Shown here: in pieces, positions 54,148-60,885 of the stretch
How the letters are laid out: each line of letters opens with the position of its first letter
Position numbering within the stretch: position 1 is the first letter of the stretch
Source of the DNA: an uncultured Pantoea sp.
GTDB lineage: Bacteria; Pseudomonadota; Gammaproteobacteria; Enterobacterales; Enterobacteriaceae
Reading direction: 5' to 3'
Assembly: GCA_913778495.1 (NCBI GenBank)
Contig: CAJYVD010000004.1
Location: 124,001 to 188,000, forward strand
Length of the DNA: 64,000 nt
Position numbers and translations under genes: made by a program
Notes under the pieces: model-generated
Databases searched by the model: none
Told to the model about the DNA's origin: nothing
What the model saw: the letters and a program-made list of their open reading frames with translations, nothing else

Positions 54148-54370
54148 ATATTTAAATAAAGGGCTGGCTAAATAAAAGGAATGTACTTGGCGGCCGGTTA
54201 ACTCAAATTCATTAAGTGCGTTACCTTGATTTCAAATGTCTTTTGATGTTCTGGTGTTATTCTAAAATTAGTTTCTATGATTTATTTCTTCGCATATTTA
54301 AGTGTCATGCTATCAAAGATTTTTGTAACATTTACCGCAAGCCCGTAGTAACTAACCAAGGATATAAAAG

Positions 54371-54622
54371 ATGAGCAAGCATGAAAATCTTAACGCGCAT
54401 TATGTTCTAAGAAGTGGTTTGAATAGTCTCAGTGTATTGATTGACAAAAAAACAGAATTTGAAAACCTTTCCCCCGAACAATTCGCCGATAAAAAAGACG
54501 TTGCGGACAAAGATCAGTATTACTCTATGACCGATCCTGATGATATTGATTACGATGCGGAGTGGGCGTTCATTAATAGATTAAAGGCTAAATATTCTGA
54601 TTTACCAGATATCAAGTCATGA
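54371..54622 (+). CDS. Acidic array protein 2 (candidate antitoxin/immunity paralogue)
   Basis: An 83-aa paralogue with the same blocks (HYVLRSGLNSLSVL, DPDDIDYDAEWAFIN, AKYSDLPDI). It begins MSKHENLN and ends KS, as copy 3 does; by eye about 60 of 83 positions match copy 3. It has its own leader of 223 nt with a weak AAGGA site, so it is probably expressed from its own promoter or by read-through. Function inferred from context only. Confidence 0.75.
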   Translation: MSKHENLNAHYVLRSGLNSLSVLIDKKTEFENLSPEQFADKKDVADKDQYYSMTDPDDIDYDAEWAFINRLKAKYSDLPDIKS

Positions 54623-54854
54623 AAAAAGCCTGAACTCAAGAGCTGCATAAGTAAATTAAAGGATTTTACTTAGCGACCTGTTGAGCTAAATTGACCCGAT
54701 GTTTTTACACGATTTTGAGTTTCTTTGATGCAATAAATTATTGTGTGATGACGTACTATGATTTAATTCCTTCGTATCTTGGACTGTTATGCTTTTTAAA
54801 TTTATTCTATAATATGTATCGAAGGCCTGCAGCAATTAACTAAGGAGATAAAAG

Positions 54855-55106
54855 ATGAGCAAGCATGAAAATGTCAATGAGCATTATGTTCTAAGAAACG
54901 GGTTGAATAGCCTCAGAGCGTTAATGAATAAAAAGAATGATTTGAAAAACCTTACTCCTGACCAAGATGCAGATGAACAAGCCGTTGCTGATAAAAATAA
55001 ATATTATTCAATGACGGATCCGGATGATATTGATTACGATACGGAGTGGGTGTTCATTAATAGATTGGAGGCTAAATATTCCGTACTTCCGGATATCAAG
55101 TCATGA
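54855..55106 (+). CDS. Acidic array protein 3 (candidate antitoxin/immunity paralogue)
   Basis: An 83-aa paralogue beginning MSKHENVN, nearest to copy 2. It keeps GLNSLRALM, LTPDQDADEQAVADKNKYY, DPDDIDYDTEWVFIN and LPDIKS. AAGGAG precedes the ATG. The reading frame is intact with no sign of decay, which argues that the extra copies are kept by selection. Confidence 0.75.
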   Translation: MSKHENVNEHYVLRNGLNSLRALMNKKNDLKNLTPDQDADEQAVADKNKYYSMTDPDDIDYDTEWVFINRLEAKYSVLPDIKS

Positions 55107-55326
55107 AAAAAAGCCTGAACTCAAGAGTTGTATAAGTAAAACGAAGGGATATATCTGGCGACTTGTTAAGCTAAATTAATAAAGTGTACCAACTGATTTT
55201 AATTTTTTGATGCACCAAATGAGCATTCTGTCGCCTACGTTTATTTAAATTCATTTTTATTTTATGATGTCATGGTTTTTAAGTTATTTAATAATATAAT
55301 TTCAGTAACTGGTTGAGGTAAAGAAA

Positions 55327-55578
55327 ATGAATAAGATTGATATCATTCACAAACACTATGTATTACGAAGTGGTTTGAACAGCCTGAGTGCACTTATGGG
55401 GAAGAAGATTCCCCTTGAAGGTTTGACACCCGAGCAAGATGCTGATGAGCAAGCCGTTGCGGAAAAAAATACATATTACAGGATGACTGATCCAGAAGAT
55501 ATTGATTATGACGCGGAGTGGATATTCATAAATACTATGGAGGCTAAATATTCCTCTCTTCCTGATGTCGAGGAGTAA
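55327..55578 (+). CDS. Acidic array protein 4, coupled to the zeta toxin gene
   Basis: An 83-aa paralogue beginning MNKIDIIH, nearest to copy 1. Blocks HYVLRSGLNSLSALM, KKIPLEGLTPEQDADEQAVAEKN and DPEDIDYDAEWIFIN are conserved. Its stop (TAA 55576-55578) lies 1 nt before the toxin ATG at 55580, and the toxin's ribosome site GAGGAG is inside its last codons. That places it as the cognate antitoxin or immunity gene in a bicistronic pair. It shows no evident similarity to epsilon or PezA. Confidence 0.78.
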   Translation: MNKIDIIHKHYVLRSGLNSLSALMGKKIPLEGLTPEQDADEQAVAEKNTYYRMTDPEDIDYDAEWIFINTMEAKYSSLPDVEE

Positions 55579-55579
55579 A

Positions 55580-56380
55580 ATGAACACTAAACCAGAAGAT
55601 TTTACAGGAAAACAGCTTGAACTTGCCACAAAAAAGCTATGGAAAAAGCTGGTAATCCGTGAGGGACTTACGCCAGTAGAAACACCTCAAGGCTATTTTA
55701 TTGGTGGCCAGCCTGGCGCTGGTAAGTCCAGTTCTATTGATCGTATACGAAATGATCACGGCAAAAATTTTTTAGAAGTTAATGTTGATGACTACCGTCA
55801 ACATCATCCCAATTTCGCAAAGATTCAAGAAAAATATGGCGACAACTCACCAGCTTATACCAACGCATTTGCTGATGCGGTGCGCGACAATTTGGTGAAA
55901 AAGGCCTTAGAGGAGCGTATTAACGTCAGCGTTGAAGGCACAATGAAAACGCTAGAATCAACGCAGAAGCGCCTGGATGAATTTAAAAACAGCGGCTATG
56001 GTGTTAACGTTATTGTCCAGACCTGTAATCCGGCTCTTAGCAGATACGGAATTCAGAAGCGATACGATGACGCAGTTAAGCTTGGACAGACGCCGCGTGA
56101 CGTTCCGATAGAATTTCATGATAAATGCGTCTACGCGTTGAAAAATAACGTGGACAAGATCATGCAGAATAATCCTGAGGCCAAATTCGAAATGTGGGAA
56201 AGAACGGTCCAGGGTGATAACAAACAAGTTTTTCCACCACAAAATAAGCAGGACATCAAACCCAGCGAGGTTTTAAAAGATATATTTAACCCGACTAAGC
56301 AGTATGCCGTGAAGCGCGAGCTGGAAAAATCGGCTGAAAATACTCAGGGAGTGAAAAAAAGTAAAGGTTACTCTCGATGA
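55580..56380 (+). CDS. Zeta-toxin-family kinase
   Basis: A 266-aa P-loop kinase of the zeta/PezT family. Walker A GGQPGAGKSS spans residues 42-51 with Lys49. VNVDDYRQHHP (68-77) supplies the Asp70/Asp71 and Arg73 of the zeta substrate site, and SVEGT (117-121) the Glu-x-Thr. Further Arg residues near 155 and 161 fit the phosphate-binding arginines. Known members phosphorylate UDP-N-acetylglucosamine and block wall synthesis; AvrRxo1-like members phosphorylate NAD. After about residue 215 comes a Lys-rich tail (VKKSKGYSR at the end) beyond the kinase core. Start at 55580 follows GAGGAG. AT-rich, unlike its neighbours. Confidence 0.87.
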   Translation: MNTKPEDFTGKQLELATKKLWKKLVIREGLTPVETPQGYFIGGQPGAGKSSSIDRIRNDHGKNFLEVNVDDYRQHHPNFAKIQEKYGDNSPAYTNAFADAVRDNLVKKALEERINVSVEGTMKTLESTQKRLDEFKNSGYGVNVIVQTCNPALSRYGIQKRYDDAVKLGQTPRDVPIEFHDKCVYALKNNVDKIMQNNPEAKFEMWERTVQGDNKQVFPPQNKQDIKPSEVLKDIFNPTKQYAVKRELEKSAENTQGVKKSKGYSR

Positions 56381-56394
56381 TGCCTGTGTTAAAC

Positions 56395-56415
56395 AGAAGC
56401 CGCGTCGCGGCTTCT
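56395..56415. terminator. Terminator between the toxin gene and the trb operon
   Basis: AGAAGCCGCG (56395-56404) and CGCGGCTTCT (56406-56415) form an inverted repeat with a 1-nt centre, working as an 8-bp stem with a small loop, followed by a pyrimidine-rich run. It also marks the right edge of the AT-rich island. Confidence 0.65.
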
Positions 56416-56542
56416 GCCTTCTGCCTTTTCTCTAATACTTTCTCTCTGAATTCTTACTGCGCCGTGATCGGCTGACCTTACGCCTCAATACTTTCATCTC
56501 AATGTCACTATTCATGCCAAGTGACATGCAGCCTGAGCACTT

Positions 56543-57232
56543 TCAGGTGAAGAACAGATATCCCTGGCGGGAGAGGTACATGCGCAGCAAAACGATCAGA
56601 TAAAGATGCAGCGGATAGAACGCGTAGAAAAACCACTTCATGCGGGGAAGGGGAAGTGAAACGCGGCCAAGCACGATAACGATCGGCACGGCCAAGAGCG
56701 CATAAAAATTATGATTCACTGTTGCCAGCGAGGCACAGCAAAGTAATGCCACTAGCGCGTATCGCGTGCGGGTGGTTTTCAAATAGAGCCAGAGGCTAAC
56801 GGCCATGGCAATGGCAGGCCACCAAAACTCCACCGCCGACCCTGCAACCACAAAAATCAGAAGGGCGTAAATGTGAGAGCGGGGCTCGTTATTCTCCAGG
56901 CAATAACAGATCAGGGTAACGGCCAGCAAGGTGTATAAAATATTGAGCGGCCACCAGCCGTAGAGAATTCCGCCGAGTGCAATATAAGCCGGCGTCGCGA
57001 ATAGGGCAAATATCGTCAGACGTGCCGCCACCCGCAAATAGGTGCCATTTTCACGATTGCCGCTGCGCGCTAAATTACTCGCCAATACAAAGCAAAATAA
57101 AGGCATGGCGATACGTCCGACGTTATATAAAAAGGGGACGGTATCATTCAATAAGTATTTGTTGACGTGATCGCCCACCATTAAAACAAGGGCCAGCCAT
57201 TTAATGAGAGTGAGGTTTTTAATCTGCATCAT
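56543..57232 (-). CDS. trbP: TraX/TrbP-family pilin acetylase-like membrane protein
   Basis: A 229-aa polytopic membrane protein with the TraX start LTLIKWLALVLMVGDHVNKYLLN (residues 6-28) and RIAMPLFCFVLASNL (near 42). TraX acetylates F pilin; TrbP is the related IncP protein at the end of the trb operon. It follows trbN closely (stop to start 14 nt) without a clear ribosome site, so translation is probably coupled. The small trbO of IncP plasmids is not seen before it. Confidence 0.83.
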   Translation of the reverse strand: MMQIKNLTLIKWLALVLMVGDHVNKYLLNDTVPFLYNVGRIAMPLFCFVLASNLARSGNRENGTYLRVAARLTIFALFATPAYIALGGILYGWWPLNILYTLLAVTLICYCLENNEPRSHIYALLIFVVAGSAVEFWWPAIAMAVSLWLYLKTTRTRYALVALLCCASLATVNHNFYALLAVPIVIVLGRVSLPLPRMKWFFYAFYPLHLYLIVLLRMYLSRQGYLFFT

Positions 57233-57246
57233 TTTAGCCGCTAAAA

Positions 57247-58002
57247 TTAGCGCAGTTTGACACGGCCATAGACTGCGGCCAGCGCATCGGCTGCGGCTTT
57301 ATTAAATTGCAGCGGCTGCACCGTCTCGCGGTAATCATTTTGCGAGACCCGGCTCACCGGCAAGGTTTTCACAGAGGCTGTGAAGCCCACCAATTGTTCC
57401 GGCGTGGCAGGCGTGGCGCTGGAATCCGCTGCAGTTGGCAGCGGCAGAGAGTGCGCCGCCGTGTCCACCTCAGGCTGAGCCGGTTTAACAGACACCGATT
57501 GCGGGGCGGCCTGCTGCGCCGCCAACTGCGGTTGCGGTGGCTGAGGAGCCGGGGCGGTGGCATCGAAGGTATTGAAACGCGCCTCGATCCACGTCTGCCA
57601 TTTTGCGGCTTTGCGGATCAGATCGCTGCGGTAAATGCTGTTGTAATAAGGGGTGCGCGAATGATAGTTCGCGGCTTTGGTCCAGATATCGCCGCGATCG
57701 TTTTTAATATGGCCGCGAATACGCCACGCGGCCAAATCAAAGGAGTAACAGCCCGGCTGGGCCACATCTTCTGCGGTAATGCCATATTTTGCCAGGTCTC
57801 TGAGATACACCGTATTGAATTGCATCGGCCCCATGTCATAGGTGCCGTTATCGTTACGATTCTTGTTTTCCAGACCCGGCTTGCCACCCTCTTTTTCAGC
57901 TACCGCCAACATGATGTTGGCCGGAACCTGATATTTGATCGCGGCCGTAATGGAGCACACTACGCGCTCCACCATGGCGGGAGGCACATCTAAATACGGC
58001 AT
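57247..58002 (-). CDS. trbN: TrbN lytic transglycosylase
   Basis: A 251-aa VirB1-like enzyme. The SLT domain fills the first 140 aa: VPANIMLAVAEKEGG with the catalytic Glu (near residue 32), GTYDMGPMQFN (near 51) and ANYHSRTPYYNSIY (near 109). A Pro/Gln/Ala-rich C-terminal part follows. It cleaves peptidoglycan locally for assembly of the mating channel. No standard signal peptide is seen, as in other TrbN proteins. AAGGAGAG precedes the ATG. Confidence 0.88.
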   Translation of the reverse strand: MPYLDVPPAMVERVVCSITAAIKYQVPANIMLAVAEKEGGKPGLENKNRNDNGTYDMGPMQFNTVYLRDLAKYGITAEDVAQPGCYSFDLAAWRIRGHIKNDRGDIWTKAANYHSRTPYYNSIYRSDLIRKAAKWQTWIEARFNTFDATAPAPQPPQPQLAAQQAAPQSVSVKPAQPEVDTAAHSLPLPTAADSSATPATPEQLVGFTASVKTLPVSRVSQNDYRETVQPLQFNKAAADALAAVYGRVKLR

Positions 58003-58016
58003 ACTGCTCTCCTTAA

Positions 58017-58370
58017 TTATAAGCCGCGCAGACGACCAAATTTGTCGTTGATTTTCTCAATGGTGTCCGACCCTGCCGCCGGGCACTTATCCAGCTGACT
58101 TTTGCGCTTTCTTGAGGTGTGGTCCGGCAGGAACGCGCCGTGGCTGGTTTCAACGATATCGAAGTAGTCCGCCACCGGATTGGCACAGCCGCTGACGACG
58201 CCTTTGCCGGCCATGACGCCGGCTAGGCACAGCACCTGCTCACACGGATCGGCGGCTTTTGCGGGCGCGGTGACCGCTAACGCCGCGACCGCCAGCAGCA
58301 TACCCGGCAGGGCGGTTTTCAGCGCGATGCCGTTAGAAGCTTTGTTTGTTTTTAAACTGTTCATATTCAT
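58017..58370 (-). CDS. trbM: TrbM conjugal transfer protein
   Basis: A 117-aa exported protein with a signal peptide (about residues 1-39, ending AKA) and the TrbM pattern: DPCEQVLCLAGVMAGKGVVSGC near 41, then YFDIVETSHGAFLPDHTSRKRKSQLDKCP. Four cysteines suggest periplasmic disulfides. It overlaps the end of trbL by 38 nt. Its exact role in IncP transfer is not known. Confidence 0.87.
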   Translation of the reverse strand: MNMNSLKTNKASNGIALKTALPGMLLAVAALAVTAPAKAADPCEQVLCLAGVMAGKGVVSGCANPVADYFDIVETSHGAFLPDHTSRKRKSQLDKCPAAGSDTIEKINDKFGRLRGL

Positions 58371-59901
58371 CCCCGCCTTGAGAAGATTGCTGATTTACGG
58401 AACCGGTATCTGCTCCGGTGTTCTGCGCCTGGTCGCTGCCGGTCGCGCCGCCTGAGGCGTTGCTGGCAAAGGCGCCCTGCAATGCGGTTTCATCAGAAAC
58501 CATCGACCCTGCGCCACCACCTTCCTGGCGTGCTGCGGTTTGCGCACGAATCTGTGCCGCCAGTTGGCCACCTGCGGTTTGGGCGATCGCGTCTCTGGCC
58601 GCACTCATCTTGCTGCTATGCTTTTCAGCGCTGCGCGCGGCCATACCGCTGGCGAGGCTGCTGGCCATATGGGATGCCATTTTCCCCGCGCGCGAGAAGG
58701 ACTGGGCGAAGCCACTACTGCCCCCGCCCGCGCTCTTTCCCCCGCCACCGCCGCCGCCAGCTGAACCGCCAGCGGCATCACCGCCGCCACCACCGCCGCC
58801 ACCGCCAGCATCGACGCTGCCCGTGTCTTGGCCGCCACCACCCATGCCCCCACTTGAGCCACCGGAGCCGGATTCATCTGCCATGGCTGACTGTGCTGAT
58901 TGGAAGGCCGCTTTCAGGGCATCAGCACCGCCTGCGGCAGCCGCTGCACCTGCAGCCGCCGCTGCGCCAGCGGTTGCGATTGCAGCGCCAGCAGCTGATG
59001 CGGCAGTCATTAAAGAGGCTGCACCGAAACCACCGATTCCACCTGTTGATGCGCCACCCGCAATACTGCCTATCATTGGGGGAAGTTTATTAACGAGTAC
59101 CAAAAGGACCAGTGAGGCCACCAGCATGACAAACATGGATTTAATTTGCATAGTTCCATCACCCATAGATTGATAATACTGGTCTATGAATGATTTACCG
59201 ATGCCTACAATTAAAACCATTGTAAATAGCTGAAGACCGACATTAAGGACGGTTTTAAAATAGTTAATGGCAATATCTGAGGTCCATCTTGCTCCGCCCA
59301 AGCCAAGCAGAATTATCCCTGCATAACTCAGCACCCAGCCGGTAATTAACAATATAAGCATGTTAATTCCCACTAAGGCCAAGATGCATAATATTGCTGC
59401 GGCAAGCAGAAGCCCCACGGTGGTATCCGCAGGTTTCCATACAGAGGACTGATCGGCAGCCCGTGAGGCAATATCAAAGCCAATATCAACAATGCCCGAA
59501 GGATAAAGCTTTTGCTTCATTCCCGAGGCACTCGCTGCCAATTCGCGTAATGAGTCCTGAATCGACATCGAAATTTCAGGGCCTTTTTGTAATAGATACC
59601 AAAAAAAACCGGCAACCACAAAAAAGCGAACAATTTCTGCAAGCGCAGTTTGAATACCATCACCTTGCATTGCCAGCATGGCAAACGTCCAAACCATGCT
59701 GATCAATACTAAGCTCCAAAATAAATATGTTGCATACGAGGTGATGACTTTTCTCCAGCCCTCTGCAACTTGAGAAAAACGCTTCAGAATATCATCCAAC
59801 AAGCCCGAGCTATTTAATTCTCCCGCTGCAGCATGCGCTTCAATACTGGTAAACAGTATTAAAATCATGACTGCAGGACCGAAGAAAGTCGAAAATTTCA
59901 T
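58333..59901 (-). CDS. trbL: TrbL (VirB6-like) inner-membrane channel protein
   Basis: A 522-aa polytopic protein. A signal-like helix (residues 5-25) and five or more further hydrophobic segments up to about 290 form the VirB6 domain. An Ala-rich stretch (about 300-325) and a Gly-rich linker (about 355-405) follow, then a soluble tail. I start at 59901 (MKFSTFFGPAVMI), 5 nt from the trbK stop; the longer frame back to 59952 lies inside trbK. VirB6 proteins form the core of the inner-membrane translocation channel. Confidence 0.87.
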   Translation of the reverse strand: MKFSTFFGPAVMILILFTSIEAHAAAGELNSSGLLDDILKRFSQVAEGWRKVITSYATYLFWSLVLISMVWTFAMLAMQGDGIQTALAEIVRFFVVAGFFWYLLQKGPEISMSIQDSLRELAASASGMKQKLYPSGIVDIGFDIASRAADQSSVWKPADTTVGLLLAAAILCILALVGINMLILLITGWVLSYAGIILLGLGGARWTSDIAINYFKTVLNVGLQLFTMVLIVGIGKSFIDQYYQSMGDGTMQIKSMFVMLVASLVLLVLVNKLPPMIGSIAGGASTGGIGGFGAASLMTAASAAGAAIATAGAAAAAGAAAAAGGADALKAAFQSAQSAMADESGSGGSSGGMGGGGQDTGSVDAGGGGGGGGGDAAGGSAGGGGGGGKSAGGGSSGFAQSFSRAGKMASHMASSLASGMAARSAEKHSSKMSAARDAIAQTAGGQLAAQIRAQTAARQEGGGAGSMVSDETALQGAFASNASGGATGSDQAQNTGADTGSVNQQSSQGGDEYEQFKNKQSF

Positions 59902-59905
59902 CACA

Positions 59906-60088
59906 TCACCAACCTTTTTCAGGACTCTTGGTGTATTGGCCTGCTTTACCACACGTCGTTTTTTCTTGCTCAGTCATGCTTGATACCGCTTTGCCACAGT
60001 CAACTTTGCCGGGCTCAGGTTTTTGATCGCATCCCGTCATTGAGATGATGGACACAAGCATGAAAGCGGAAATGATTGTCTTTTTCAT
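59906..60088 (-). CDS. trbK: TrbK-like entry-exclusion lipoprotein
   Basis: A 60-aa lipoprotein with signal and lipobox MTGC (Cys at residue 20), then a small Cys-containing domain. Position between trbJ and trbL and size match TrbK, the IncP entry-exclusion lipoprotein. Asp follows the Cys, which predicts inner-membrane retention. Its last residues YTKSPEKGW nearly repeat the end of TrbJ. AAGGAG precedes the ATG. Confidence 0.83.
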   Translation of the reverse strand: MKKTIISAFMLVSIISMTGCDQKPEPGKVDCGKAVSSMTEQEKTTCGKAGQYTKSPEKGW

Positions 60089-60103
60089 AATTAACTTTTC
60101 TCC

Positions 60104-60874
60104 TTACCAGCCCACTTCAGGGCTTTTTGTGTATGAACCTGAACGAAATGCTTGAGATGCTGCAGATTGCTGTGCCTCTTTATCTGCCTGCGCCTGTGCT
60201 AAGGTCGTCGCCGCATTTTGTTGAGCAACTAACAGAGAGCGAATCTGCAACAGCTGATTGGTCTGCGCGCTAGCTAGCTGGTTTCCTGCCTGAATCGCCT
60301 CCATTTGACCTTTGGCACCCGTAGCCTGTGACTGAAGATCGCGCAGATTATTCGCGTCCTCCTGCAGAGTCTGCTGCTGCTGGTCTAGTGCTTTAAATAC
60401 GGCATCATTGGCTTTTTTGCGTGCCTCCGAGCTGTCTTTATCGGCATCCTGGAGCTTGGCTATTTCATCAGCCGTACACTCGACATTACTGTTAAAGCAG
60501 GGCGAGGAGCGGTAGTAGCTGATGTCTTTATAGCGCTGGAGATAGGAATCTAAGCTCCCGGTCTGATTCTTGTAGTAGTTCAGCGTGTCCTGCGCCTGCA
60601 GCAGCTTATTGATGGTGGAGTTCGCCTGGTCCCACACGTAGGCGGCGGGCGCCACGGTGTTTTGCAGCATATTTTCATACTGCTGCAGTTGCGTTTGATA
60701 CTGCTGAACCTGCTTGGCAACCGCCTCAACGTTATTGACCGCGCTGATGGTGGTCTGCACCACGTTGGTGCCGTCGATGACCGGGATACCGGCTTGCGCC
60801 GGTACGATCAGCGCCGAGGCCACAAGGGAGGCCAGTAATGCGCGTTTGGCCGTGGAAAATAAACGGTTTTGCAT
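60104..60874 (-). CDS. trbJ: TrbJ (VirB5-like) periplasmic protein
   Basis: A 256-aa exported, coiled-coil protein. The signal peptide ends near residue 28 (VPAQAG). TrbJ hallmarks are IPVIDGTNVVQTTISAVNNVE (from 30) and long Gln-rich helices (VQQYQTQLQQYENML). VirB5-type proteins sit at the pilus tip or in pilus assembly. It starts 12 nt after trbI; AGGAGAG overlaps the trbI stop. It ends YTKSPEVGW, shared with TrbK. Confidence 0.88.
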   Translation of the reverse strand: MQNRLFSTAKRALLASLVASALIVPAQAGIPVIDGTNVVQTTISAVNNVEAVAKQVQQYQTQLQQYENMLQNTVAPAAYVWDQANSTINKLLQAQDTLNYYKNQTGSLDSYLQRYKDISYYRSSPCFNSNVECTADEIAKLQDADKDSSEARKKANDAVFKALDQQQQTLQEDANNLRDLQSQATGAKGQMEAIQAGNQLASAQTNQLLQIRSLLVAQQNAATTLAQAQADKEAQQSAASQAFRSGSYTKSPEVGW

Positions 60875-60885
60875 CGTCTTCTCTC

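Larger units (their letters stand above)
53890..55578 (+). repeat. Four-unit tandem gene array, period about 480 bp
   Basis: Gene starts at 53890, 54371, 54855 and 55327 give periods of 481, 484 and 472 bp. Spacers are related too: each has a block like GCGACCTGTTGAGCTAAATT about 50-75 nt after the stop and a TTTGATG block 40-50 nt further on, clearest between spacers 2 and 3. Whole units, coding plus leader, were therefore duplicated and have since diverged. Confidence 0.85.

Noticed and set aside
53890-55578. CRISPR-like or direct-repeat array
   Set aside because: The period is about 480 bp and the repeated unit is a protein-coding gene, so it is a gene array.
58418-59173. Pro/Ala-rich open frame opposite trbL (251 codons)
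   Set aside because: It is the antisense of the Gly/Ala-rich trbL tract; the biased codons remove stops by chance.
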